A stretch of 64,000 nucleotides of DNA, from NCBI GenBank assembly GCA_045613945.1, contig JAZLBZ010000086.1:47571-111570 (forward strand), in the 5' to 3' direction. Origin of the DNA: HGM04593 sp045613945. Lineage in GTDB: Bacteria; Bacteroidota; Bacteroidia; Bacteroidales; Bacteroidaceae. Below are positions 1 to 8,592 of the stretch, one piece after another (the first letter of the stretch is position 1; each line of letters starts with the position of its first letter). A program made the translations under genes and the position numbers. Below the pieces are notes generated by a model that saw only the letters and a program-made list of their open reading frames with translations, was not told the origin of the DNA and did not search any database.

Positions 1-3000
1 CTACATTAAGGGCATACTCCTTGCCCTGCTCCATTGAGGCGCCAAATGTCAATTTCACTGCAGATGTAGCACCAGGCGCAGTTGAAGGCATCGTCACTGT
101 CTTTGTCTCAGCCACATCACCATTGCAAAGTAATGTGTAACGCAGTGTAAAGTTATCAAGATTTGTAAAATTGTATTTATTCTTGATTATAAGAGTCCCA
201 TTGGCATAAGTAAACTTCACATTTTGGTACACTTTCTTCACTTCGGTGAGTTTTGCAGTCCATGCACGGTCGGCAGTGATTACACCATTGTTCAAGAAGT
301 TACCCTGGTGAGGACCCGGATAGTCGTAACCCGAGGTATATTTTGGGAAGCCATTCTGTTCTATTGCACCGTTCTTTATATCCTGTGGATTATAGATTCC
401 CTGGTCAACCCAATCCCATATACAACCACCGATACCATACTTGCTACCTTCGATAATGTCCCAATAATCCTGCAGGTTACCCACAGCATTACCCATTGCG
501 TGGGCATACTCGCAAAGGAAGAACGGCTCGCCACCGATGCTGCTGTTGCAATGGTTACGTGTGTAATCAAGATTCGGGTACATCTTTGAATCCATATCGG
601 TATTCTTTGCAGAATTCACGTTAGAGTAACCCTCGTAGTGCACAGGACGTGAATCGAGAGCCTTAGTTGCCGAGTATGTAGCATCGAAGTTGACACCTGT
701 ACCCGACTCGTTTCCGAGTGACCAGAACACCACAGAAGGGTGATTGCGGTCTCGTATCACCATTCGCACTGTGCGGTCTACATACTGCGCCTGCCATGTA
801 GGATCGTTAGAGATGCTGTTGTCCTTCTTGTCGCTCCAGCTCTTGTGGCACTCCACATCGGCCTCGTCCATACAGTAAAGACCGTAGTAATCGAACATCG
901 CATACATCTTGGCAGCGCCTGGATAGCGGCTCGCGCGCACAAGGTTTACATTGGCCTGCTTCATCAACTCGATATCCCTGAGCATTGTGGCAATGTCCAT
1001 TGTGCGGCCATAGAGCGGATGTGTATCCTGTGTGTTGACACCCTTGAAATATACACGCTGGCCATTGATGAGCACAACGCCGTTCTTTATCTCAATGGTG
1101 CGGAAACCGAACTTTGTGGAGAATACCATCTCCTCGTTGCCCTCGGCATCCTTCTGACGGACAATGACGGTATAGAGGTTTGGTGTCTCCGAAGTCCATG
1201 GCAAAAGTGAAGAGAGAGCATCAAACGCAACATTCTTCTTCATGCTCTTTACGCCGGCTGCCATTTCCACAGCCTCACTCTTTGTTGCCACCACATTGCC
1301 GTCGGGAGCAACAAGTTCCACCTCTACGACCTTGCTTGCAGCCTCACCCTTGCGGTTGTCAATCTCAAGCGCAACATTCATGCTGCCACCATCGTATGCA
1401 GCATTGAGAGTGCTTGTGATATAATGATCGCTCACAAATGTTTTTGGTGTAGCATAGAGATATACATCACGATGCATACCGCTCATGTGGAACATATCCT
1501 GACCCTCGAGGTACGATGCATCGCTCCAGCGGAACACCTGAACACAGATGTTGTTCTCGCCAGTGCGCACATGCGCGCTCAGGTCAAACTCGTGGTCGTT
1601 GTTTCCACCCTGGGTATAGCCCACATATTCACCGTTCACCCACACAAATGCAGCGCTGTAAAGACCGTCGAAATGCAGGAATACGTTCTTTGCCTCCCAG
1701 CCTTGAGGCAAAGTGAATGTGCGACGATATGAGCCTACAGGATTATCGCCAACTCCCTCTACCTTGTTCTTGATATATGGAGGATTGTTGAGGAAGGCAT
1801 ACTCCACGTTCACATAGAGCGGGAGGTCATAGCCCTTCATCTCCCAGCACGATGGAACCTCAATGTCATCCCATGCTGTGACATCGGCATCATTGCCCCA
1901 GAAATCACTCTCGCCCGGACGCACCGATGGCTCGGGAACAAGATTAAACTTCCACATACCGTTGAGCGACAGGTAGTCGGCCTTTGTAGGAGTAAGCCAC
2001 GCCTTGTCGTAGTTGACATCGGCCTTCATGAGATCTGTAGAGGTATAAGGTATGAATGTAGCGCGCGCAGCCTCCTTGTTCTCCTCGTAGACCTGCTGGT
2101 TCTCCCAATAGTCACCTACCGGACCTGCAGCCACAGTAAAGAAGAACTTGCTGTAGTCACCATCCTTGTCGGTAGAAGCAACGAGTCTGTCACCGTTCAC
2201 TTTTATGTAGTATTTTGTATTCTTATATACTCCGGTAAGATAGAAGTAACCGTCACCGGCATCCTCAAGGATAACATTCTGGTTCTCGTTACTATTGTCG
2301 GTAGTATACACAAGCGGTGTCCTGTCGCCATTGAGGAACATATCCATTGACATATTGCAACTATTCGATGTCAATATCAAACCTGTTTTACCATTAGAGA
2401 CTCTCCAGGTTTGGGCATTGTCACCATCCACATAGGGCTTCACGTCAATGAGAGCCGCAAGCGCAGCATCGGCAGCAATTGTCAACACGTTCTTTGTTGC
2501 AACATTGCTTATGACATAACTCTTGCCGGCATAGACCTTGGCCTGTGAGAACTGCTTGCCTGTATTGTGGAAGAAGTAGAGAATATCCTCGGGGGCATAC
2601 TCTGTGAGCATCATCGGATAACCATCACTTGACACTGCAAGGAACTGGTATGGGTTCGAAGAGTTTGCCATGCGGTTATATCCATCGCCGGGAGCCACAA
2701 TCTTGAAACGCTGGTTGGGGTTCGCAGGCTCATAGTTCCACTGCACGGGATGACCCACGCCCGGAGCCATATCAAGCGCCTTGCCCGATGTAGGATTCAC
2801 AAATGAAAAGACTCCATCGGTCTCAGTTGGGTACATGGCCCACTCCTGCCCGGTACTAGCCTCATTGCCATCGGCAAAGATTATTCGTGCATCATTGTTT
2901 ACATTGTCACCATTGGAAAGGAATTTCCCGTTGGCGAAATTCTCGATACGATAAACCGTAACTTTTTCAACTGTCGGTTCCAGTTCCTGGGCTGCAAGTT

Positions 3001-3058
3001 GCTGCAATGGAATAAACAATGCCAGCAATGCCCAAAAGAGATGAGATACTTTTTTCAT
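1..3058 (-). CDS. GH2 beta-galactosidase (LacZ-type), secreted, C-terminus outside window
   Basis: Hydrolyses terminal beta-galactosides. I translated the minus strand from the ATG at 3058 and found no stop down to base 1, so about 1019 residues are present and the 3' end is cut by the window edge. A signal peptide is followed by about 340 residues resembling ricin-type lectin or similar beta-rich repeats. The GH2 sugar-binding domain begins near the LSLNGMWKF motif. The TIM barrel carries the acid/base Glu784 in FWSLGNESG and the nucleophile Glu850 in CEYAHAMGN, both classic LacZ motifs. The N-terminal extension is unusual for GH2. The gene diverges from the GH29 fucosidase, and a promoter-like box on its own strand lies at 3090-3097. 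Family and activity are secure; the true substrate (lactose, N-glycan, mucin or plant galactan) is not. Confidence 0.93.
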   Translation of the reverse strand, partial: MKKVSHLFWALLALFIPLQQLAAQELEPTVEKVTVYRIENFANGKFLSNGDNVNNDARIIFADGNEASTGQEWAMYPTETDGVFSFVNPTSGKALDMAPGVGHPVQWNYEPANPNQRFKIVAPGDGYNRMANSSNPYQFLAVSSDGYPMMLTEYAPEDILYFFHNTGKQFSQAKVYAGKSYVISNVATKNVLTIAADAALAALIDVKPYVDGDNAQTWRVSNGKTGLILTSNSCNMSMDMFLNGDRTPLVYTTDNSNENQNVILEDAGDGYFYLTGVYKNTKYYIKVNGDRLVASTDKDGDYSKFFFTVAAGPVGDYWENQQVYEENKEAARATFIPYTSTDLMKADVNYDKAWLTPTKADYLSLNGMWKFNLVPEPSVRPGESDFWGNDADVTAWDDIEVPSCWEMKGYDLPLYVNVEYAFLNNPPYIKNKVEGVGDNPVGSYRRTFTLPQGWEAKNVFLHFDGLYSAAFVWVNGEYVGYTQGGNNDHEFDLSAHVRTGENNICVQVFRWSDASYLEGQDMFHMSGMHRDVYLYATPKTFVSDHYITSTLNAAYDGGSMNVALEIDNRKGEAASKVVEVELVAPDGNVVATKSEAVEMAAGVKSMKKNVAFDALSSLLPWTSETPNLYTVIVRQKDAEGNEEMVFSTKFGFRTIEIKNGVVLINGQRVYFKGVNTQDTHPLYGRTMDIATMLRDIELMKQANVNLVRASRYPGAAKMYAMFDYYGLYCMDEADVECHKSWSDKKDNSISNDPTWQAQYVDRTVRMVIRDRNHPSVVFWSLGNESGTGVNFDATYSATKALDSRPVHYEGYSNVNSAKNTDMDSKMYPNLDYTRNHCNSSIGGEPFFLCEYAHAMGNAVGNLQDYWDIIEGSKYGIGGCIWDWVDQGIYNPQDIKNGAIEQNGFPKYTSGYDYPGPHQGNFLNNGVITADRAWTAKLTEVKKVYQNVKFTYANGTLIIKNKYNFTNLDNFTLRYTLLCNGDVAETKTVTMPSTAPGATSAVKLTFGASMEQGKEYALNV

Positions 3059-3089
3059 ATTTGGTTTGTATTGATATTTCATGTAAATG

Positions 3090-3097
3090 CAAAAATA
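3090..3097 (-). promoter_or_regulatory. -7 box of the GH2 gene
   Basis: On the minus strand this reads TATTTTTG, a perfect match to the Bacteroidota -7 element TAnnTTTG, about 32 bases upstream of the GH2 start codon. The matching -33 element is degenerate. Confidence 0.5.
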
Positions 3098-3125
3098 AGA
3101 TAAAATAATTAAAACGAAAGAATAA

Positions 3126-3157
3126 TTTGTACTTTTCACATTGTTCCTCTATTTTTG
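3126..3157 (+). promoter_or_regulatory. Consensus Bacteroidota promoter, distal promoter of the GH29 gene
   Basis: TTTG at 3126-3129, a 20-base spacer, then TATTTTTG at 3150-3157: a perfect fit to the primary sigma consensus TTTG-N19/20-TAnnTTTG. It points towards the fucosidase gene, but 113 bases of dispersed repeat (3181-3293) lie between it and the gene. Confidence 0.6.
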
Positions 3158-3180
3158 CATGGATGATAATCCTTGGTAAA

Positions 3181-3293
3181 TGTCATCCCGACAGAGCGGA
3201 GCGACGAGGGATCTCTTTAATTGCGTATAATGAGATATCTCACATTGACTTTAGCCCCTTCGGGCGTCGACCGTTGGTTCGTTCGATATGACA
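3181..3293. repeat. Dispersed TGTCAT...ATGACA repeat, copy A
   Basis: The element starts TGTCATCCCGA and ends TCGATATGACA, an imperfect terminal inverted repeat. Inside, GGGATCTC and GAGATATCTC form a second pair. The same architecture recurs at 50593-50664 and, in variant form, at 31539-31590 and 57551-57777. It lies between two promoter-like sequences upstream of the GH29 gene. No coding capacity is evident. Confidence 0.75.
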
Positions 3294-3303
3294 ATTTCAT
3301 TAT

Positions 3304-3311
3304 TATTTTTG
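3304..3311 (+). promoter_or_regulatory. Proximal -7 box of the GH29 gene
   Basis: TATTTTTG, a perfect TAnnTTTG match 28 bases before the fucosidase start. The sequence around it resembles the distal box at 3150-3157, both followed by GCAT. The upstream -33 element is poor and would lie inside the repeat. Confidence 0.5.
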
Positions 3312-3339
3312 CATAGAACGACAAATAAAAACACACGAT

Positions 3340-4656
3340 ATGAAATCAATCAAAAGATTTATGCAGACAGCAGTTGCAGCATTACTGCTTCTCATGCCAA
3401 CGACAATGAAGGCGCAGTACATCCCTACTGCCGAGAACCTGAAGTCACGTCAGGAGTTTGCCGACAGCAAGTTCGGTATCTTCATACATTGGGGAATATA
3501 CAGCATGTTCGCTCAGGGCGAATGGTACCTGCAGAACTACCCCATTGACAAGGCAGAGTATGCCAAGGCAGCCGATGCGTTCTACCCTCATCGTTTCAAT
3601 GCAAAGGAGTGGGTTGCTGCCATAAAGGATGCCGGTGCAAAGTACATCTGCTTCACTAGCCGCCACCACGACAGTTTCTCAATGTGGGACACTGAGCAGA
3701 GCGACTACAACATCGTTGACGCAACCCCATTCGGGCGCGATGTCATCAAGGAACTTGCCGAGGAGTGCCACAAGCAGGGCATCAGGCTGCACTTCTACTA
3801 TTCGCACATCGACTGGGCGCGCGACGAGTACCCTCTTGGCCGCACAGGAACACAGGTAATTGGCCGTGACAAGACAAAAGCCGACTGGCCTGCATACTAC
3901 GAATTCATGAACAAGCAGCTCACCGAGTTGCTCACCAACTATGGCGAGATAGGTGCAATATGGTTCGACGGCAAGTGGGACCGCGACAAAGACAGCATAC
4001 CTTTCAACTGGCAGCTTGACGAGCAGTATGCACTCATACACAGCCTGCAGCCTCAATGCCTCATCGGTAACAACCACCACGAGACACCATTCCCAGGCGA
4101 GGACATACAGATTTTTGAACGCGACCTGCCAGGCGAGAACAAGGCCGGCCTCAGCGGACAAAGCGTGAGCCGCCTGCCGCTTGAGACATGCCAGACAATG
4201 AACGGCATGTGGGGGTACAAGCTCGTTGACCAGAACTACAAGAGCACCGAGACGCTCATCAGGCTACTCGTGAGCACATCGGGCAAAGGAGCGAACCTTC
4301 TTTTGAATGTAGGCCCGCAGCCCAACGGTGAACTCCCCGCCACAGCACTTGAGCGCATGAAAGAGATGGGCGAATGGCTGCGTGCCAACGGCGAGACCGT
4401 ATATGCCACAACTGCCGGCGACATCGCCGCACAGGATTGGGGTGTAACAACACGCAAGGGCAACCGCCTCTTCGTGCACATCTTCGACTGCAAGGAGAAA
4501 GAACTCACCCTGCCGCTTGACTGCAAGGTAAAGAAAGCATTTACATACAGCAATAAGCAGCCTGTAAAGTTCAAGAAGACAAAGGATGGCGTAAAGCTGA
4601 TGTTCAACGAAGTGCCGAGTGGTATCGACTACATAGTGGAACTTATTACAAAGTAA
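3340..4656 (+). CDS. Alpha-L-fucosidase, GH29
   Basis: Removes alpha-linked L-fucose from glycans by a retaining mechanism; 438 residues, a normal GH29 length. Residues 1-25 form a signal peptide, so the enzyme is exported to the periplasm or surface. GH29 landmarks are IFIHWGIYS with His50-Trp51, SRHHDSF near residue 107, and the nucleophile Asp210 in IGAIWFDGKWD. A smaller beta-sandwich domain occupies the last ~90 residues. cutC follows after 12 bases, so the two are probably co-transcribed. Together with the divergent beta-galactosidase it suggests trimming of fucosylated, galactosylated glycans. Linkage preference (alpha-1,2, 1,3/4 or 1,6) cannot be read from the sequence. Confidence 0.93.
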   Translation: MKSIKRFMQTAVAALLLLMPTTMKAQYIPTAENLKSRQEFADSKFGIFIHWGIYSMFAQGEWYLQNYPIDKAEYAKAADAFYPHRFNAKEWVAAIKDAGAKYICFTSRHHDSFSMWDTEQSDYNIVDATPFGRDVIKELAEECHKQGIRLHFYYSHIDWARDEYPLGRTGTQVIGRDKTKADWPAYYEFMNKQLTELLTNYGEIGAIWFDGKWDRDKDSIPFNWQLDEQYALIHSLQPQCLIGNNHHETPFPGEDIQIFERDLPGENKAGLSGQSVSRLPLETCQTMNGMWGYKLVDQNYKSTETLIRLLVSTSGKGANLLLNVGPQPNGELPATALERMKEMGEWLRANGETVYATTAGDIAAQDWGVTTRKGNRLFVHIFDCKEKELTLPLDCKVKKAFTYSNKQPVKFKKTKDGVKLMFNEVPSGIDYIVELITK

Positions 4657-4668
4657 TCCTAGTATCCC

Positions 4669-5403
4669 ATGAACACACTTGAGATTTGCGCCGGAAGCGT
4701 TGAGAGCGCTATTGCCGCGCGAGACGGCGGAGCACAGCGCATTGAACTTTGCGCAGCATTGGAGATTGGCGGCGTGACACCATCGGCAGGCATGATTGCC
4801 GAAGCACGCAAAGTCGAGGGGCTCACGCTCAACGTCATCATACGCCCACGCGGCGGCGATTTCCTCTACAACGAATACGAGGTCGCCTGCATGGAGCAGG
4901 ACATACTCACCTGCAAGCAACTTGGCGCCAACGGCGTGGTCATTGGAGCGCTCACTGCCGAAGGCGACATTGACTCCACTTCCTGCAAGCGCCTCATTGC
5001 CGCTGCCAATGGAATGAGCATTACATTCCACCGCGCATTCGACATGTGCCGCAACCCACGCAAGGCATTGGAAGAACTCATTGCACTCGGTTGCCACAGA
5101 GTGCTCACATCGGGCCAGGCAGCAACCGCCCAGGCAGGCATTCCGCTCCTGAAGGAACTTGTAGAGCAGGCAGCAGGGCGCATTATCATCATGCCCGGCT
5201 GCGGAGTGAGCAACGCGAACGCAGCAGCCATCCTGCAGGCAACAGGAGCAAAGGAGATTCACGCATCGGCACGCAAGAGCGTAGGCAGCGGCATGCAGTT
5301 CCGCCACAGCGGAGTATCGATGGGCAACCCCGACAGCGATGAATTCGCCCGCAAGGAAACCGACGTAAACGAAGTTAGAGCAATTGTAGACAGCATACTA
5401 TGA
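4669..5403 (+). CDS. cutC: CutC-family protein (PF03932), TIM barrel
   Basis: A 244-residue protein of the CutC family, historically linked to copper homeostasis; its biochemical activity is uncertain. Family motifs are the N-terminal LEICAGSVESA, the IRPRGGDF loop, FHRAFD and the VLTSGQA strand. It has no signal peptide and should be cytoplasmic. It starts 12 bases after the fucosidase stop, and its TGA overlaps the xpt start in an ATGA arrangement, so fucosidase, cutC and xpt look like one transcription unit with cutC and xpt translationally coupled. CutC genes next to glycoside hydrolases are seen in Bacteroidota, but a role in glycan metabolism is only inference. Confidence 0.9.
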   Translation: MNTLEICAGSVESAIAARDGGAQRIELCAALEIGGVTPSAGMIAEARKVEGLTLNVIIRPRGGDFLYNEYEVACMEQDILTCKQLGANGVVIGALTAEGDIDSTSCKRLIAAANGMSITFHRAFDMCRNPRKALEELIALGCHRVLTSGQAATAQAGIPLLKELVEQAAGRIIIMPGCGVSNANAAAILQATGAKEIHASARKSVGSGMQFRHSGVSMGNPDSDEFARKETDVNEVRAIVDSIL

Positions 5404-5969
5404 AACAGTTGAAAGAACGTATTCTCAAGGACGGCAAGTGCCTCGAAGGGGGGATACTCAAAGTGGACAACTTCATTAACCACCAGATGGATGCAAGGCT
5501 GATGATGGATATGGCAAAGGAGATTGTCACCCGTTTCAAGGGAACAGTTGTCGACAAGGTGGTGACCGTTGAGGCAAGCGGCATTGCCCCCGCAATAATG
5601 GTCGCCTACCTGCTGGACGTTCCGGTGGTATTCGGCAAGAAGAAGGTGCCAAGCACTATGGAGGGAATCATCAAGAGCGAGGTATTCTCTTTCACTAAAA
5701 AACGCTCATATAACATTTGCCTTTGCGACAGTTATCTGCAAAAGGGCGAACGCTGCCTTTTTGTCGATGACTTCCTTGCCAACGGCAATGCAGCGCTAGG
5801 CATACTTGACCTTGCAGCGCAGGCCGGGGCGGAGATTGTGGGAATGGCATTCCTCATTGAGAAAGGTTTCCAGGCCGGCGGCAGAATACTCCGCGAAAAA
5901 GGCATACACATTGAATCGCTTGCAATAATCGAAAGCCTCGATAACTGCGAGATAAAGATAAAGGATTGA
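5400..5969 (+). CDS. xpt: Xanthine phosphoribosyltransferase
   Basis: Salvages xanthine to XMP with PRPP in the cytoplasm. The 189-residue length and the whole sequence match the Xpt family: a conserved N-terminus (MKQLKERILKDG), the VTVEASGIAPA segment, and the PRPP-binding loop CLFVDDFLANGNA with acidic Asp123-Asp124. It overlaps cutC by four bases. I see no purine riboswitch upstream, which fits its position inside an operon. The gene is followed by weak hairpins and faces a minus-strand lipoprotein gene. Confidence 0.94.
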   Translation: MKQLKERILKDGKCLEGGILKVDNFINHQMDARLMMDMAKEIVTRFKGTVVDKVVTVEASGIAPAIMVAYLLDVPVVFGKKKVPSTMEGIIKSEVFSFTKKRSYNICLCDSYLQKGERCLFVDDFLANGNAALGILDLAAQAGAEIVGMAFLIEKGFQAGGRILREKGIHIESLAIIESLDNCEIKIKD

Positions 5970-5978
5970 GATGCCTCA

Positions 5979-6064
5979 AAAATGACAAAATCGCAGACAA
6001 TGTCATTTTGAACGCTGTGCGTGCGAATTAAATAAATTGGGGAGCATGCCCTCCCAGGCATGCT
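5979..6064. terminator. Hairpins between the convergent xpt and lipoprotein genes
   Basis: Two stems are visible. AAAATGACA at 5979-5987 pairs with TGTCATTTT at 6001-6009 (9 bp). AGCATGCC at 6043-6050 pairs with GGCATGCT at 6057-6064 (8 bp). The second lies directly after the minus-strand lipoprotein stop and may end its transcript. Neither has a long T run, so termination is inferred from position. Confidence 0.4.
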
Positions 6065-6072
6065 TTAGCAAA

Positions 6073-7236
6073 TTACTTTGAGACAGGGCGCACCGTAAAG
6101 CAGAGGAAACGGCTGCTGACGTACCAGCCACAGTGGCCACTGTAGAAGTACAAGCGGTACGCGAGGTCACTGTAGCCTTCGTTCAACGAACTCGACCAGT
6201 AGTTGCCGTCACTGCCACTGTCGTAGAGATACGTACCGCGGCGGTATCCCGCAGCAGGGAGGAAGATGCTGTTGCCATTGGTTTTGCTTGTTACCTTGTA
6301 ACCATTTACACCATTCTGGGTTGTCCAACTCCAGGTGCAGTTATTTTTTAGTTCTTTCTGTTCTTCCAAAGTGGGCATACGCCAACTGCCACCCCATTTT
6401 ACGTGGGCTACATCGTCCTCGAGGTCAAGAACGGTTTTATTATCGACTGTGCCATAACTGCTACTTGTGCAATACTTGGTCATTTTTGACGAACTGCCGT
6501 TGCACCATTTGTAGGTATCCCAATAGTAGTTGCTTTTCTCTTCGGTTTCACCCCAAGCATAGTAACTGCCGTACTCTTCGGGAGAATTTGCGCCAACGTT
6601 GCAGGTTGCCCATTTTACCGAAAGACCGAGGTCGACATATTCATAGCCATCTATTGAACCGCTCGAGAAGTTTGTTTCTTCAAATTTCGCAATCAAAGTT
6701 ACATCTTCCTCGAGGGCGGTGAATGTGTATTCAGTGTCAGTGCTAACAGGAGTCTCTGCATCACCAACAAACCAACCAATGAAATCGCAATCCGCATTGG
6801 GAGTGGCAACTACGGTCACCTCACTGCCGGGCAAAAAAGCAAGCGAATCATCGGCTGAATCCTTGAAAGAGACACTACCATAACCCGTGCTGCGGATGGT
6901 GAGGTTAAAGAGTTTTTCAAATCTCGCAATCAAAGTTGTGTTTTCCGATGCTGTAAATATAAATTTTGCTTCGGTGCTTACCAATGTTTCACCGTCACTT
7001 AAGTACCACCCAGTGAATGCACAGCCAACAGCAGGAGTGGCAACCACCTCCACTTGACTGCCTATAAGTACATCTACTGATGTACCATTGTTCTCGGTTA
7101 TAGAAACTGTGCCATCACCATCGTGAATAACGGTTATCTTACAGATGTTAGAATCCTGCTCATTCTCGTCACAAGAGACAAAGAGCAACGAAAAGGCAAC
7201 AAGCAGGCTTAAAAGAAAAAAGAATTGTTTTTTCAT
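6073..7236 (-). CDS. Lipoprotein with two InlB-B-like repeats and a C-terminal FISUMP / C-type-lectin-like domain
   Basis: A 387-residue predicted lipoprotein: the signal peptide ends at the lipobox cysteine Cys22. Residues ~33-107 and ~110-190 are two related repeats of the divergent InlB B type, each closing with TLIARFEK or TLIAKFEE. Residues ~200-387 carry the YVDLGLSVKWATCNVGA and YYAWGET motifs of the Fibrobacter-paralogous (FISUMP) domain, ending in YWSSS...FTVRPVSK. In some Bacteroidota this kind of C-terminus is the variable lectin fold diversified by retroelements, and its last ~45 codons here are rich in NNC codons. No reverse transcriptase is in the window. It is probably surface-exposed; ligand unknown. 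It lies 42 bases downstream of the permease gene. Confidence 0.85.
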   Translation of the reverse strand: MKKQFFFLLSLLVAFSLLFVSCDENEQDSNICKITVIHDGDGTVSITENNGTSVDVLIGSQVEVVATPAVGCAFTGWYLSDGETLVSTEAKFIFTASENTTLIARFEKLFNLTIRSTGYGSVSFKDSADDSLAFLPGSEVTVVATPNADCDFIGWFVGDAETPVSTDTEYTFTALEEDVTLIAKFEETNFSSGSIDGYEYVDLGLSVKWATCNVGANSPEEYGSYYAWGETEEKSNYYWDTYKWCNGSSSKMTKYCTSSSYGTVDNKTVLDLEDDVAHVKWGGSWRMPTLEEQKELKNNCTWSWTTQNGVNGYKVTSKTNGNSIFLPAAGYRRGTYLYDSGSDGNYWSSSLNEGYSDLAYRLYFYSGHCGWYVSSRFLCFTVRPVSK

Positions 7237-7278
7237 AAATGTATTGTTTTTATTAGTTTGTTCGTCAAACGATACTCA

Positions 7279-8523
7279 TCACTCCTCCCTCACCGAAAAG
7301 CCAAGCGCTTCAACGGCCTTTATAACATCATCCCTGTTTGGGTTGCCGTGAATTACGGTGCGGCCGCTTGCAAGGTCAATTTCCACGCTCTCAACGCCTG
7401 AAACCTTTTGGATTGCAGTCTCTACATTGCTTTTGCAGTGGTTACAGTTCATTCCTTTTACAATAATGCTCATCGGCTCAATGCTGCACGCCTGGCAATT
7501 ACAGCCATTTTCTTTACTTTTGCGGTAACGCTGCACAAAAGCATTTATCAACAGTGCAGCAAGCAGAATGGAGCATAGAATGTTGAAGTAAGGCACACCG
7601 CTACAGCCGTGACACTCATGAATGTGTGCAAGCGGCATTGTAAACCACTCACGAGGTAACAGATAGTCAATGCCCAGGCCAAACAGAATTGCGCAAACAA
7701 CGATAGAGAATAGATAGATAAAAAGGCTCTTGCGCCCCATCACTTTGCCAATAACAAGCATGGATGCCACGTTGACAGCTGGGCCTGCCATGAGAAGTAC
7801 CAGTGCAGTGCCGGGCGAGAGTCCCTTGAGCATCAAGGCAACGGCAATGGGAATGCTGCCTGTTGCACAAAGATACATTGGAACAGCAAACAGCAGCACC
7901 ATGAGCATACTCGCCAATGGCCTATCGGCAAAGAGGGAAAAGAAAGAATCGGGGACAAGCACTGTTATCACGCCCGCAACCACAAGACCAAGAACCAGCC
8001 AGCGGCCAATGTCCTGCATCATCTCAATGTAAGCATAACGTGCAGCACTCTTCATTTTTTGTGCAAACGTTGCTTTCTCTTCATTGGCGCAACAGCACTG
8101 CTCTACACCCTCTGTTTTTGAAGTATCATCACCCCTATCGACATAGTTTGCGAGCGTTCCGCCCAAAAGCGCCGTCACAAGCGCTGCAAGAGGGCGCAAC
8201 AGAGCAAAGGGCAACCCCATGAGTGAATAGGTTGAGATGATTGAGTCAACCCCTGTCTGCGGCGTGGCAATGAGAAAAGAGATTGTCGCTCCCTTTGATG
8301 CACCATCCTTGCGCAAAGACATTGCCGTTGGGATGACTCCACACGAGCATAGCGGCAGCGGAATACCCAAAATGGCAGCACCCAACACCGAACGGAAGTC
8401 ATTACCGCTGAGAAAACGGTTATACATTCTCTTTGGCACAAATGCGTGCATAAGCCCCGCCAGCGTAAAGCCCAGCAGCAAATAGGGCGACATGCTGTTT
8501 ACAAGTTCAAGAATCTCTCTCAT
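7279..8523 (-). CDS. ArsP/SO_0444-type metal permease with C-terminal HMA domain
   Basis: A 414-residue inner-membrane protein. Residues ~1-330 hold about eight to ten transmembrane segments of the PF03773 permease family, including the PLPLCSCGVIP motif in the first half and a matching AVPMYLCATGSIP motif in the second, typical of the SO_0444 Cu/Zn efflux group. Residues 351-414 form a heavy-metal-associated domain with the metal-binding pair Cys360 and Cys363 in GMNCNHC; CNCQAC just before it adds more cysteines. Likely role: export of a soft metal, with the HMA tail as a built-in metal sensor or chaperone. No metal regulator sits beside it. The family call is firm; the metal is not. Confidence 0.88.
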   Translation of the reverse strand: MREILELVNSMSPYLLLGFTLAGLMHAFVPKRMYNRFLSGNDFRSVLGAAILGIPLPLCSCGVIPTAMSLRKDGASKGATISFLIATPQTGVDSIISTYSLMGLPFALLRPLAALVTALLGGTLANYVDRGDDTSKTEGVEQCCCANEEKATFAQKMKSAARYAYIEMMQDIGRWLVLGLVVAGVITVLVPDSFFSLFADRPLASMLMVLLFAVPMYLCATGSIPIAVALMLKGLSPGTALVLLMAGPAVNVASMLVIGKVMGRKSLFIYLFSIVVCAILFGLGIDYLLPREWFTMPLAHIHECHGCSGVPYFNILCSILLAALLINAFVQRYRKSKENGCNCQACSIEPMSIIVKGMNCNHCKSNVETAIQKVSGVESVEIDLASGRTVIHGNPNRDDVIKAVEALGFSVREE

Positions 8524-8592
8524 CGCAAATTCAACAACGGTCTTTTACTTCGTATAATAAAATCCTGTGCAAAAAGGTTCTTGAGACACCTG

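Noticed and set aside
740..1732. Plus-strand open frames within the first 3 kb
   Set aside because: All are antisense to the GH2 beta-galactosidase, whose catalytic motifs and continuous frame I traced on the minus strand.
4264..5307. A 347-codon minus-strand open frame opposite the fucosidase and cutC genes
   Set aside because: It lies wholly antisense to two well-recognised genes, its translation is Cys/Ala-rich with no family resemblance, and it is explained by the codon bias of the real frame.
5270..5400. Purine riboswitch upstream of xpt
   Set aside because: The start of xpt overlaps the end of cutC, leaving no leader in which an aptamer could sit.
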